Source of the DNA: a bacterium
GTDB lineage: Bacteria; Planctomycetota; UBA1135; GCA-002686595
Assembly: GCA_030426745.1 (NCBI GenBank)
Contig: JAUHYB010000002.1
Location: 1-44,042 of the forward strand
DNA: 44,042 nucleotides
Reading direction: 5' to 3'
Part shown: one piece after another, positions 8,256 to 16,912 of the stretch
Layout of the letters: each line of letters begins with the position of its first letter
Numbering within the stretch: position 1 is the stretch's first letter
Program-made: the position numbers and the translations under genes
The notes under the pieces: model-generated
What the model was told of the DNA's origin: nothing
Seen by the model: only the letters and a program-made list of their open reading frames with translations
Database searches by the model: none

Positions 8256-8283
8256 TTGAGTCGCGCGGCGCGCGCGGTAGGCT
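8256..8283 (+). promoter_or_regulatory. Promoter of the DUF481 gene
   Basis: TTGAGT at 8256-8261, a 16-base spacer, and TAGGCT at 8278-8283, 39 bases before the ATG at 8323. This is the best two-box promoter on the plus strand in the window. Confidence 0.5.
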
Positions 8284-8322
8284 GCGATCTCGCCACCGTT
8301 CCCAGCCCTCCCGCTCCTCGCC

Positions 8323-9507
8323 ATGAGACTCGCGACCGCCGCCCTGTGCGCGTGCGCCGCGGCGGCCTGCCGCACCACACCGGATCCGACCCACGCCGCC
8401 GTCGAAGCGCTGTCCGCCCCCGCGCAGGACACCGTCCCGCCCGCCGTACCACCGCCCGCGGGGTCCTCACCCGGAGGGGCCGCGGACTCCACGCAGCCCG
8501 CCTGGCAACCGCCGATGCCCGACGAGGACGCGGACGACTGGGTGCGCATGAACTCCGGCGAGTGGCTGCGCGGCGAGGCGGGCGTGCTGCGCAACGACGT
8601 GCTGGAGTTCGAGAGCGAGGAGCTCGACAACCTGAAGCTCGACTGGGGCGACGTGGCGGAGCTGCGCGCGCCGCGCATCATGACGCTGGGCCTGACCGAG
8701 CAGCGCGTCGTGACGGGCACCGTGATGGTGCACGGCGACGACGTCGCGGTGCGCGTCGGCGACCGCGTCGAGCACTACACCCGCGAGGAGCTGCTCGCGA
8801 TCATCCCGGGTCGGCCGACCGAGTCGAACTGGTGGTCCGGCGAGGTTTCGCTGGGCATGTCGATCCGCAAGGGCAACACGAACCAGGCCGACCACTCCGC
8901 CGACGTCCGCGTGCGGCGTCGGACGCCCGGTTCGCGCGTCGAGCTCGGCTACAACGGCGTGCTGACGCGGGTCGAGAGCCAGGAGACGTCGAACGCGCAC
9001 CGCTTCGACGGGCGCTGGGACCGCTTCCTGACGCGGCGTTTCTATGTCTCGCCGCTGTTCTTCGACGCCTTCAACGACCGCTTCCAGAACATCGACTGGC
9101 GGGTGACGCCCGGCGCGGGTGTCGGTTACCAGATCATCGACAGCGGCGGCGTCGAGTGGGACGTCGACGGCGGCGTCGGCTACCAGTACCTGCGCTACGA
9201 CTCGGTCGAGCCCGGCGAGCCGGAGACGCAGGAGTCCGCCGCGCTGATCGCCGGCACCAGCGTCGACATGGACCTGACCGAGAAGGTCGAGCTGTACGCC
9301 GAGTACCGCGTGCAGGCCGCGCTGAACAGCGACGTCGGCACGAACCAGCACGCGAAGGCGACCGTGTCCGTGGACCTGGTCGGCGAGCTAGACCTGGACG
9401 TCACCGTGATCTGGGACCGCGTCGGCAAGCCGGTCGCGGACGCGGACGGCGTCGTCCCGAAGAACGACGACTACCGCATGCAGGTCGGACTGGGCTGGAG
9501 CTTCTGA
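8323..9507 (+). CDS. DUF481-family outer-membrane barrel with lipoprotein signal
   Basis: 394 residues. The very short signal MRLATAALCACAAAAC suggests lipidation at Cys16. A Pro-rich linker follows, then a small beta domain (MNSGEWLRGEAGVL...LDWGDVAELRAP) and, from about residue 165, the DUF481 barrel (WWSGEVSLGMSIRKGNTNQ, RRTPGSRVELGYNG, YVSPLFFDAFNDRFQNID, GAGVGYQII). It ends MQVGLGWSF, a terminal Phe as expected for an outer-membrane insertion signal. DUF481 proteins such as E. coli YdiY are barrels of uncertain function, one of them salt-induced. Carrying both a lipobox and a barrel is unusual. Transcription probably ends at the hairpin at 9533-9566. Confidence 0.85.
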   Translation: MRLATAALCACAAAACRTTPDPTHAAVEALSAPAQDTVPPAVPPPAGSSPGGAADSTQPAWQPPMPDEDADDWVRMNSGEWLRGEAGVLRNDVLEFESEELDNLKLDWGDVAELRAPRIMTLGLTEQRVVTGTVMVHGDDVAVRVGDRVEHYTREELLAIIPGRPTESNWWSGEVSLGMSIRKGNTNQADHSADVRVRRRTPGSRVELGYNGVLTRVESQETSNAHRFDGRWDRFLTRRFYVSPLFFDAFNDRFQNIDWRVTPGAGVGYQIIDSGGVEWDVDGGVGYQYLRYDSVEPGEPETQESAALIAGTSVDMDLTEKVELYAEYRVQAALNSDVGTNQHAKATVSVDLVGELDLDVTVIWDRVGKPVADADGVVPKNDDYRMQVGLGWSF

Positions 9508-9532
9508 GCGCGGCGGACCGCCGGAACACGAA

Positions 9533-9566
9533 GGAGCCCCGGTCGCCTCGCGGCGGTCGGGGCTCC
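9533..9566. terminator. Bidirectional terminator hairpin
   Basis: Arms 9533-9547 and 9552-9566 pair at 13 of 15 positions around a 4-base loop, between two convergent genes (stops at 9507 and 9601). On the minus strand the stem is followed by TTCGTGTT, a weak T-tract; on the plus strand there is none. Confidence 0.75.
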
Positions 9567-9600
9567 TCTCGTCGCGCGGCGCGGGCGCCGGCCGGGCGGG

Positions 9601-11253
9601 TCAGATGCCCTTGAGGATGTACTGCTTCCAGCACTCCTCCATCGCGTCCCAGTCCACGCCGGCGAACGCGACGTCGACGGCCTCGTCCAGGTCCTCGGTC
9701 GACGCGAGCGTCTCGAAGTAGGTGTCGAGGATGCCGTCCCAGTCGTCGTTCCAGCAGCTGGTCTCGCCCTTCGCCGTGCGCAGGAAGTAGATGAACGACC
9801 AGCCCTGGGCGTAGTTGTGCCCGCCGCCGATGCCGTAGCCGTTCCGGCCGTAGTACTCGGCCTGCGAGTAGCGGACGAGCTCCTTCAGGGGGACGATCGC
9901 GCGCTTGCCGCCGGGCTCGTCGTCCTTGATCGCCTGCTTGATCGTCTGGACGCGCCACGCGAACGGCTTCAGCTTGAAGCGCTTGTGCTCGTACTCGTAG
10001 CCGCTGAAGTAGTCGCCGGTGCCTTCGTTGTACCAGGAGTGCGGCGCGATGCTGCCGTACAGGTAGAAGATGTACTGGTGGAAGGCCTCGTGGTTCAGCA
10101 CCGACCAGGTGTCGTCGCGACCGCCGCCCTGCTTGTCGTCGTAGATCACGAGTTCTTCGTGGAAGGCCGCCCAGTAGCCGGCCGACCCGGGCGGGCCGCC
10201 GTACTCGTGGTACTGGTTCTTGTTCTTGAAGATGCGCACGACGGAGCACTTCGACAGGTCGCGGGGTGACGCGTTCGTCGTCGTGCTGCGCGCCTGCTTG
10301 CGCAACTCCTTCTCGAGCTGTCGCTTGGCGCGCTCCTCCGGCGAGAGGTCGCCGAGGTCCTCTTCGGCTTCGCGCTTCTTGCGGTTCTCCGCCGCGATCG
10401 CGCGCAGGCGGTCGGCGGCCTCCCACGGGTAGAGCTCCTCGTAGACCTGGCGGATCGCCTCCAGCCGCTCCATCAGCTCGCGGATGAACTGCCGGTCGTC
10501 GTTGTCCGTGATGACGAAGTAGTTGTCCGTCTCGTACAGCTCCCAGCCGGGCGTCTTCGCGCACTCCTCCTCCAGCTGGCGGCGCTTGATCGTGCGGAAC
10601 GACGAGTCGCCGTCGCGCGCGCCGGAGTACTCGATCTTCTCGACCTCGAGCGCCTTGAACGACTTGGCCATCTTCGAGAAGGCCGTGTCGTACTTGCGCC
10701 ACTTCTTGCGGTCGGCCGGTCCGTTGAAGACGACCGCGACGTCGACGTCGGGGCGCACGCGGTACAGCACCGCGTAGACGTGGAACTCCTCGCCGCCGGT
10801 CTCGCCGACGTAGAGGTACTCCGTCGCGTCGACCTTGTTGATCTTGCGGTCCTTCTCCTGGTCGACGCGGAACTTCGAGCCGCGCAGGTTGCGCTCGATC
10901 CACTTGTCCAGGCGCTGGTCCTTCGGGCGCGCGGCGCCGTCCTGTCCGCCGCCGGACTCCTCGCTGCGGCGGTCGAACTTGACCAGGTTCGCCTCGAGCC
11001 ACAGCGGCACGTTCGGCGCCAGCAGGATGTACTTGTTCGTCGTCGGCGAGTACTTGCCGATCAGCTGGTCCTCACCCGGCTGGGGAGGCGTGAACTCCCA
11101 GTCGTCGGGCATCTTGATCTTGAAGCCGATGTCGATCGCGTCCTCGTAGTAGTCGCCCACCTTGGGCGCCTGGGCGGAGGCGGGACGGACGGAGACGATC
11201 GCGAGGACGGCGAGGAGGACGCCGATCCACCGCGCGGTGCGGAGGGTCTGCAT
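9601..11253 (-). CDS. Secreted HExxH metallopeptidase-like protein (DUF1570-like)
   Basis: 550 residues with a cleavable signal peptide (MQTLRTARWIGVLLAVLAIV..ASAQA). The N-terminal third is beta-rich (residues 40-200). A second part begins at WELYETDNYFVITD (~237), a charged helical hairpin follows (~255-325), and the zinc site is LNHEAFHQY (His388, Glu389, His392), with Glu410 in WYNEGTGDY as the likely third ligand. This arrangement fits gluzincin-type peptidases of the DUF1570 kind found in planctomycetes. The frame stays open up to 11634, but that region is repetitive and low-complexity, so the start was set at 11253 where the signal peptide begins. The substrate is unknown. Confidence 0.82.
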   Translation of the reverse strand: MQTLRTARWIGVLLAVLAIVSVRPASAQAPKVGDYYEDAIDIGFKIKMPDDWEFTPPQPGEDQLIGKYSPTTNKYILLAPNVPLWLEANLVKFDRRSEESGGGQDGAARPKDQRLDKWIERNLRGSKFRVDQEKDRKINKVDATEYLYVGETGGEEFHVYAVLYRVRPDVDVAVVFNGPADRKKWRKYDTAFSKMAKSFKALEVEKIEYSGARDGDSSFRTIKRRQLEEECAKTPGWELYETDNYFVITDNDDRQFIRELMERLEAIRQVYEELYPWEAADRLRAIAAENRKKREAEEDLGDLSPEERAKRQLEKELRKQARSTTTNASPRDLSKCSVVRIFKNKNQYHEYGGPPGSAGYWAAFHEELVIYDDKQGGGRDDTWSVLNHEAFHQYIFYLYGSIAPHSWYNEGTGDYFSGYEYEHKRFKLKPFAWRVQTIKQAIKDDEPGGKRAIVPLKELVRYSQAEYYGRNGYGIGGGHNYAQGWSFIYFLRTAKGETSCWNDDWDGILDTYFETLASTEDLDEAVDVAFAGVDWDAMEECWKQYILKGI

Positions 11254-11804
11254 GGGGGTCGAGGGTCTCGGTTCGGAGCCGGGGAGGCGGGGCGCGCCGC
11301 GGGACGGCGCTAGGGCGGAGAGGGCCGCCGCGCACGGGGCCGTTGTGTACTGGGCCGCTGGGAATTGGGCCGTGGGGGACCGCGCCGCTAGGAACTGCGC
11401 CGCTGGGAACTGGGCCGCTGGGAACGGGGCATGGCGCGCGGGCGACGAGTCTATTCGTCGCGGGGCGCAGGAAGGTTGGCTCTGCGGCGGGGAATCGGCG
11501 TTCGTGGGGGCGGCGTCCCCTCGGCGGCGCTCGGCGGCGTCGCGACCGCGGTCGCGGGCCCCGTGAGCGTGGGGGATGCCGGACGGTCCTTCGACCCCCG
11601 GACTGCCGCGAGTCGCCCGGGGGCGGCGCTCCACGAGCGCCGCCCCGCGCCTCGCGCGCCGGCCCCACCGCGCCGGGCGCCGCGTCCCGGGACGGAACGG
11701 TCGCTCCGAACGGGGCTCACGGAACGTTGCGGCTTCCTATCGGGACCCGGCGGTCCGCTCTACGGTCGAGTCCATCCAGACCACGTCCCACCGGGAGGGG
11801 CACC
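11254..11804. other. Divergent intergenic region with tandem repeat
   Basis: 550 bases between the leftward metallopeptidase and the rightward propeller protein. It holds a 15-bp tandem repeat (11349-11423) and, near the right end, TACGGT at 11761-11766, a weak -10 candidate 38 bases before the ATG at 11805. No gene is convincing: the open frames have compositions dominated by Arg, Pro, Gly and Ala and no recognisable domain. Confidence 0.6.
11349..11423. repeat. 15-bp tandem repeat, five copies
   Basis: Consensus ACTGGGCCGCTGGGA. Copies start at 11349, 11364, 11379, 11394 and 11409; the first and fifth are identical and the others differ by one to several bases. A multiple of three preserves any frame, but flanking sequence does not look coding. 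It is likely a slippage-generated minisatellite in the divergent promoter region. Confidence 0.85.
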
Positions 11805-14690
11805 ATGATCCGCACCACGAGGGCGCTCGCACCGTCGAGCGCCGCGACCCTCGGCGCCGCCTGCGCCGTGTTCCTGTCCACCACCTCCCTCGCGCGCGCG
11901 CAGACCCCGCCGGTCGCCGTCGACGACGTCTACTCCGTCGCGACCGGCGGCGAGCTGGTCGCCGTCGCGCCGCCGGCCGCCGCCGTGATCGAGGAGTTGA
12001 TCGACGCGACCGGCGACGGCGTGCACGCGTTGACCGGCGTCGAGGGGATCGCCGTCGACGTCGCGGGCAACGTCTTCGTCGCGGGACTGAACACCGACAA
12101 CGTGTTCCGCGTGACGCCGGGCGGCGTGGTGACGCAGGTGCTCGACGCGACGGGCGACGGCGTGGCCGGCTTCGCCGCGCCCTTCGGCGTCGCGACGGAC
12201 GCCGCGGGCAACCTGTTCGCCGCGGGCAGCGGCACGGACAACGTCTTCCGCGTCGAGCCCGGCGGGACGATCACGCAGGTCATCGACGCGACCGGCGACG
12301 GCGCCGTCCCGCTGCTGTCGCCCTTCGGCGTCGCGACGGACTCCGCCGGCAACCTGTACGTCTCGGGCAAGGACAGCTGGAACGTCTTCCGCGTCACGCC
12401 CGGCGGCGTGATCACCGAGATCATCGACTTCACCGGCGACGGCGTCAGCCCGCTGCAGGAACCCTTCGGCGTCGCGGTGGACGCGGCGGACAACGTCTAC
12501 GTCGCGGGCCGCAAGTCCGACAACGTGTTCAAGATCACGCCGGGCGGCACGATCACCGAGATCCTGGACGCCGCGGGCGACGGGCTGGGCAACACGCTGG
12601 ACTGCGGCAACTTCGTGCACTGCGGCATCACCGCGGCCGCGGACGGCACGGTGTACGTGACGGGCGGTCAGTCCGACAACGTCTTCCGCGTCGACTCGGG
12701 CGGCGCGGTCACCGAGATCCTGGACGCCGCCGGCGGTGGAGCGGGGTCCCTCGACCTGCCGCAGGGCGTCGCGTTCGACGACGGCAGCGGCACGCTGTTC
12801 GTCGCGGGCACGCTGTCGTCGAACGTGTTCGCGGTGACCGCGGCGCTCGACGTGTCGATCGTGCTGGATTCCTCCGGCGACGGGATGGGGAATCCGTACG
12901 ACACGCCGGACGCGTTCAACCTGGCCGTGGACGCGGCGGGCAACCTGTACGCGAGCGCGTTCACCAGCGCGAACGCGTTCAAGGTGCCGCCCGGCGGGCC
13001 GCCGCCGACCGCCGGGATCACGCAGCTGATCGACGGTTCCGGCGACGGCGTCAGCGCGCTGGTGAACCCCGACGGCATCGACGTCGACGAGGCGGGCAAC
13101 CTCTACGTCGGCGGCTGCGGCAACTCGCCGGCGAACTCCAGCGTGTTCCGCATCGACGCGGGCGGCGCGATCACCGAGGTGCTGGACGGCACCGGCGACG
13201 GCGTGCACGCGTTCAACTGCCCGGTCGGCACCGAGCTCGACTGCAAGGGCAACCTGTGGGTCGCCGGGCACCGCAGCGACAACGTCTTCCGCGTCGCGCC
13301 CGACGGCGTCGTGACGATGATGGCGGACGCGGCGGACGGCCTGCTCGCGCCCTTCGACGTCGCGATCGACGGGCGCGACAACGTGTACGTCACCGGCTTC
13401 GACTCCGACAACGTCGTGCGCATCGCGCCGGACGGCACGGTGACGGAGGTCATGGACGCGACGGGCGACGGGCTGGGTCAGACCCTGGACGCGCCCTTCG
13501 GCGTCGACGTCGACGCGGACGGGAACGTCTACGTCGCGGGCAACGACGGCGACAACGCGTTCCGCGTGGCGCCGGGCGGCGCGGTCACCGCGATCATCAC
13601 GGCGGCCGGCGACGGCGTGAACGCGTTCGCGAAGTGCGCGGACGTCGCGGTGGCGCGCTCGGGCAACGTCTACGTGACCGGCAACGGCAGCGACAACGTC
13701 TTCCGCGTGGCGCCGGGCGGCGCGATCACGATGATCGCGAGCGCGGCCGACGGCCTGGACAACCCGACGGGGATCGAGGTCGACGCGGCGGAGAACGTCT
13801 ACGTCTGCTGCTTCGAGAGCGACAACGTGTTCTGCATCCGGCCGGACGGCGCGATCGTCGAGGTCCTGACGGGCGCGGGCGACGGCGCCCACGGGTTCGA
13901 AGGGCCCGCCGACGACTGCATCGCTCTGGCGGGCGACGGCACGGTCTACGTGACCGGCACGCTCGCGTTCCACAACGTGTTCCGCGTCGAACTCGACCGG
14001 CCAGGCGTGCTGGACAACGACGCGGACGTCGACGGCGACCCGCTGACGGCGGCGCTCGTCTCGCCGCCCACGGCCGGCGCGCTGACGCTGGACCCGGACG
14101 GCTCGTTCACCTACCAGCACGACGGCGGCAGCGCGCTCGTCGACAGCTTCACGTACCGCGCGAACGACGGCGGCTTCGACTCGAACACGGCCACCGTCAC
14201 GATCGCGATCGAGCCCGCGTGCCCGCCGAGCTTCGACGACCTGGGCTGGTCGATGTGCTTCGGCGACGGATCGGCCGCCGCCTGTCCCTGCGGCAACGAG
14301 TCCGGCGTCGCACAGTCCGGCTGCGAGCACTCCGGCGGCGAAGGGGCGCGCATCCGCGCGCACGGCTCGGACCAGGTGGTGGTCGACGACGCCGTCTTCT
14401 CCCTGTGCCGCGCGGTCCCGAACCAGACGGCCGTGCTGGTCCAGGGCGCCGCCGCGATCGCGCTGCCGTTCAAGGACGGCGTGCTGTGCATGGGCTCGTG
14501 GACCCGGCGGATCGAGTTCGTGGCGGTCGGCCCCGACGGCGGCGCGACGACGACCGCCTCGCTGGCGACGCGCGGCAACCTGTTCCCCGGGCAGACGCGC
14601 TACTACCAGTGGTGGTTCCGCGACCCCGGCGCGTCGCCGTGCGGGTCGGGCTCGAACTTCTCGAGCGGGCTGTCCGTCGACTGGATGTGA
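11805..14690 (+). CDS. Secreted NHL/SMP-30-like repeat protein inserted in a split Ig/cadherin-like domain
   Basis: 961 residues with a signal peptide (to about residue 32, LARAQ). Residues 36-56 (PVAVDDVYSVATGGELVAVAP) are the first strands of a bacterial cadherin-like/tandem-95 Ig domain. Fourteen repeats of ~43-53 residues follow (about 65-730), each like DATGDGV..P.GVAVDAAGNVYVAG..SDNVFRV.PGG.ITEVL, the NHL/SMP-30 propeller pattern. The Ig domain then resumes at PGVLDNDADVDGDPLTAAL and runs through GSFTYQHDGG and DSFTYRANDG to ~803. The last ~155 residues form a Cys-rich planctomycete domain (MCFGDGSAAACPCGNESG; later RYYQWWFRD and FSSGLSVDWM), probably a sorting or surface module. The start has GGGAGGGG four bases before the ATG. 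The N-terminus and propeller are certain; binding partners are unknown. Confidence 0.85.
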   Translation: MIRTTRALAPSSAATLGAACAVFLSTTSLARAQTPPVAVDDVYSVATGGELVAVAPPAAAVIEELIDATGDGVHALTGVEGIAVDVAGNVFVAGLNTDNVFRVTPGGVVTQVLDATGDGVAGFAAPFGVATDAAGNLFAAGSGTDNVFRVEPGGTITQVIDATGDGAVPLLSPFGVATDSAGNLYVSGKDSWNVFRVTPGGVITEIIDFTGDGVSPLQEPFGVAVDAADNVYVAGRKSDNVFKITPGGTITEILDAAGDGLGNTLDCGNFVHCGITAAADGTVYVTGGQSDNVFRVDSGGAVTEILDAAGGGAGSLDLPQGVAFDDGSGTLFVAGTLSSNVFAVTAALDVSIVLDSSGDGMGNPYDTPDAFNLAVDAAGNLYASAFTSANAFKVPPGGPPPTAGITQLIDGSGDGVSALVNPDGIDVDEAGNLYVGGCGNSPANSSVFRIDAGGAITEVLDGTGDGVHAFNCPVGTELDCKGNLWVAGHRSDNVFRVAPDGVVTMMADAADGLLAPFDVAIDGRDNVYVTGFDSDNVVRIAPDGTVTEVMDATGDGLGQTLDAPFGVDVDADGNVYVAGNDGDNAFRVAPGGAVTAIITAAGDGVNAFAKCADVAVARSGNVYVTGNGSDNVFRVAPGGAITMIASAADGLDNPTGIEVDAAENVYVCCFESDNVFCIRPDGAIVEVLTGAGDGAHGFEGPADDCIALAGDGTVYVTGTLAFHNVFRVELDRPGVLDNDADVDGDPLTAALVSPPTAGALTLDPDGSFTYQHDGGSALVDSFTYRANDGGFDSNTATVTIAIEPACPPSFDDLGWSMCFGDGSAAACPCGNESGVAQSGCEHSGGEGARIRAHGSDQVVVDDAVFSLCRAVPNQTAVLVQGAAAIALPFKDGVLCMGSWTRRIEFVAVGPDGGATTTASLATRGNLFPGQTRYYQWWFRDPGASPCGSGSNFSSGLSVDWM

Positions 14691-14834
14691 CGCCGGGGCG
14701 CCGGCGCCGCCGCCTCGCGGAGCGGGGCGCGGGAGACTGCGGGGCGCTCGCGCGGCGGGCGCCCCCCTTCGTTCCGCCGGCCGCCGGCGCGCTCCGGCGG
14801 GCGTGAAGGTTCGCGCGCGGCGCCGCCCCGCCGT

Positions 14835-14840
14835 TAGAAT
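14835..14840 (+). promoter_or_regulatory. -10-like hexamer TAGAAT
   Basis: TAGAAT followed by CGCGCCC, 28 bases before the ATG at 14869 that begins the rim-type operon. No clear -35 box is seen. Confidence 0.45.
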
Positions 14841-14868
14841 CGCGCCCGTCCCCCGAACCACCCTCCCC

Positions 14869-15522
14869 ATGCGAAGACTCCTCCTGGCCGTCGTCTGCGT
14901 CGCTCCCTTCGTCGGTTCCTGCCAGAGCGAAGGCGCGCGACAAGGCGCCACGCACGGCGCGATCTACGGCGCCTTCGGCACTGCCGTCTCCAGCGTGGTC
15001 TGGGGGCGCGACGACGTCCTGGGCGACGCGGCGCGCGGCGCGGTGGTGGGCGCGACCGTCGGCGGCGTCGACGGCGCGGTGCGCGAGAACCAGCGCGAGA
15101 ACGCGAAGGCCGCGCAGGACGCCGAGGCGGCGAAGAACGCGCGCCTGGCCGCCGAGAACGCGGAGCTCTCGCAACGCAACCACCAGCTGGAGCTCGAGCG
15201 CCGGCTGACCGCCGAGATCGGTCCGGACAACACCGAGGCGATCCGCCTGCTGGTGAACTGCGACCACCAGGGCGCGGTGCTCGCGGCGCGGCGCTCGGCC
15301 GACGCCTCCAGCGAGCCGTTCCGCCAGGCCGGGATGTGGATCGAGGCGCTCGCCGCCTACGACCGTCGCGACCTCTCCACGGCGAAGATGTTCTACCCGC
15401 GCCTGGCGCAGGCCGTGCCGGACGTCGCCGACGCGGAGGCCGCGGAGACGACGGTCATCGAGCTCGCCGGGAAGCTGGAAGACACGCGAGCCTCCTTCGG
15501 GCTGCCGCGCCGCTGCCGGTGA
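14869..15522 (+). CDS. Glycine-zipper/coiled-coil lipoprotein
   Basis: 217 residues. The signal peptide [18 protein letters not shown] ends in a lipobox (Cys18). A Gly/Ala-rich segment ([15 protein letters not shown] and [16 protein letters not shown]) resembles glycine-zipper membrane-associated hairpins. A charged helical coiled coil ([20 protein letters not shown]...LELERRLT) and a helical C-terminal part with a TPR-like feel follow. An upstream in-frame ATG at 14803 was rejected because it precedes the promoter hexamer and adds a non-signal N-terminus. The stop overlaps the GTG of the RimB-like gene, so this lipoprotein leads the operon. Confidence 0.75.
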   Translation: MRRLLLAVVCVAPFVGSCQSEGARQGATHGAIYGAFGTAVSSVVWGRDDVLGDAARGAVVGATVGGVDGAVRENQRENAKAAQDAEAAKNARLAAENAELSQRNHQLELERRLTAEIGPDNTEAIRLLVNCDHQGAVLAARRSADASSEPFRQAGMWIEALAAYDRRDLSTAKMFYPRLAQAVPDVADAEAAETTVIELAGKLEDTRASFGLPRRCR

Positions 15523-16013
15523 GCGCGCGCCCGCAACCCGACGAGCTGGAGACGATCGGCTGGCGCGAGTGGGTCGCGCTGCCGTCCTTCGGCATCCAGT
15601 CGATCAAGTGCAAGGTCGACACCGGCGCGCGGACCTCCAGCCTGCACGCCTACGACGTGGAGGAGTTCCGCCGGGGGGGGCGCGACATGGTGCGCTTCGT
15701 GGTACACCCCGAACAGCGGTCGACGAAGGAGACGATCCACTGCGAGGCGCGTCTCGTCGACCGCCGCAAGGTCAAGCCGTCCAGCGGCCACGCCGAGCTC
15801 CGGCCGGTCATCCTGACCGAGCTCGAGCTGATGGGGCAGCGCTGGACGGTCGAGTTGACGCTCACGCGTCGCGACGCGATGGGCTTCCGCATGCTGCTCG
15901 GCAGGCAGGCGACGCGCGGCCGGTTCGTGGTCGACCCGGGGCGGTCCTACCGCAACGGCAAGCGGATCAAAGGCAAGAAGCGGCTCTCGGGGCCGAAGGG
16001 AACGAAACGGTGA
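15519..16013 (+). CDS. RimB-like retropepsin-fold protease (ATP-dependent zinc protease family)
   Basis: 164 residues of the family annotated as putative ATP-dependent zinc protease. The core is [17 protein letters not shown] followed by [14 protein letters not shown], with Asp34-Thr-Gly as in retropepsin-like aspartic proteases, then [11 protein letters not shown] and [18 protein letters not shown]. In Pseudomonas the homologous RimB trims or regulates poly-glutamate added by RimK. The GTG start at 15519 overlaps the previous TGA (GTGA), and the end overlaps rimK in the same way, so the two partners are made together. The basic C-terminal tail (KRIKGKKR) is a family feature. Function on S6 or another target is inference. 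Confidence 0.85.
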   Translation: MSARPQPDELETIGWREWVALPSFGIQSIKCKVDTGARTSSLHAYDVEEFRRGGRDMVRFVVHPEQRSTKETIHCEARLVDRRKVKPSSGHAELRPVILTELELMGQRWTVELTLTRRDAMGFRMLLGRQATRGRFVVDPGRSYRNGKRIKGKKRLSGPKGTKR

Positions 16014-16912
16014 GAATCGCGATCCTCTCCCGCAAGGGGAGCCTCTACTCCACGTCGAGACTCAAGCAGGCCGCCGAGGAGGCGGGGCACGAGGCGTTCG
16101 TGGTCGACTACCTGCGGTGTTACATGAACATCGCGACGCACCGGCCCTCGGTCGTCTACGGCGGCAAGAACCTGCACGTCGACGCGATCATCCCGCGCAT
16201 CGGCGCGTCGAACACCTTCTACGGCACGGCCGTCGTGCGGCAGTTCGAGATGATGGGCGTGTACCCCCTCAACGAGTCGCAGGCGATCTCGCGGTCGCGC
16301 GACAAGCTGCGCTGCCTGCAACTGCTGTCGCGGCGCGGCATCGGGCTGCCCGTGACGAGCTTCGCGCACTCCACCAAGGACGTGGAGGGCGTCATCGAAC
16401 TGGTCGGCGGCGCGCCGCTGGTCGTCAAGATCCTCGAGGGCACGCAGGGCATCGGCGTGGTGCTGTGCGAGAACGCGAAGGCCGCCGAATCGGTGATCGA
16501 GGCCTTCCGCGGCGTGAACGCGAACATCCTGGTGCAGGAGTTCATCAAGGAGGCGGGCGGCGCCGACCTGCGCGCGTTCGTCGTCGGGGACCGCGTCGTC
16601 GCCGCGATGATGCGCCAGGGCGCGCCGGGCGAGTTCCGGTCCAACTTGCACCGCGGCGGCCACGCCGAGAAGGTCAAGCTGACGCCCGAGGAGCGCAGCA
16701 CCGCGGTCCGCTCCGCCAAGGCGATGGGCCTACGCGTGTGCGGCGTGGACATGCTGCGGTCGAACCACGGGCCGGTCGTGATGGAGGTGAACTCCTCGCC
16801 GGGCCTGGAGGGCATCGAGAAGTCCACCGGCATCGACGTCGCCGGCAAGATCATCAAGTTCATCGAGGCCAAGGCATCGCCCGGCAAGACGAGTGACCGC
16901 ATCAAGGGCTAG
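16010..16912 (+). CDS. rimK: RimK-type ATP-grasp glutamate ligase
   Basis: 300 residues, the same length as E. coli RimK, which adds glutamates to the C-terminus of ribosomal protein S6. The opening [17 protein letters not shown], the ATP-grasp elements ([71 protein letters not shown]) and the metal-binding end [21 protein letters not shown] are all present. The GTG start overlaps the RimB-like stop (GTGA). The 3' end overlaps the next gene by 20 bases. Whether this organism's S6 has a glutamate tail cannot be seen here; other RimK-like ligases modify small molecules. Confidence 0.93.
   Translation: MRIAILSRKGSLYSTSRLKQAAEEAGHEAFVVDYLRCYMNIATHRPSVVYGGKNLHVDAIIPRIGASNTFYGTAVVRQFEMMGVYPLNESQAISRSRDKLRCLQLLSRRGIGLPVTSFAHSTKDVEGVIELVGGAPLVVKILEGTQGIGVVLCENAKAAESVIEAFRGVNANILVQEFIKEAGGADLRAFVVGDRVVAAMMRQGAPGEFRSNLHRGGHAEKVKLTPEERSTAVRSAKAMGLRVCGVDMLRSNHGPVVMEVNSSPGLEGIEKSTGIDVAGKIIKFIEAKASPGKTSDRIKG

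Noticed and set aside
11349-11423. A short CRISPR-like array.
   Set aside because: The units are contiguous 15-mers without unique spacers and there is no cas gene, so this is a minisatellite.
9601-11634. The longer 677-codon form of the metallopeptidase beginning at 11634.
   Set aside because: The extra 127 residues come from the tandem repeat and low-complexity DNA; the signal peptide begins at the ATG at 11253.
11760-14951. A 1,063-codon frame on the minus strand opposite the propeller protein, and a similar long frame in another plus frame (11576-14806).
   Set aside because: Both mirror the repeat periodicity of the real gene and have noncoding composition; the plus-strand frame from 11805 has a signal peptide and recognisable domains.
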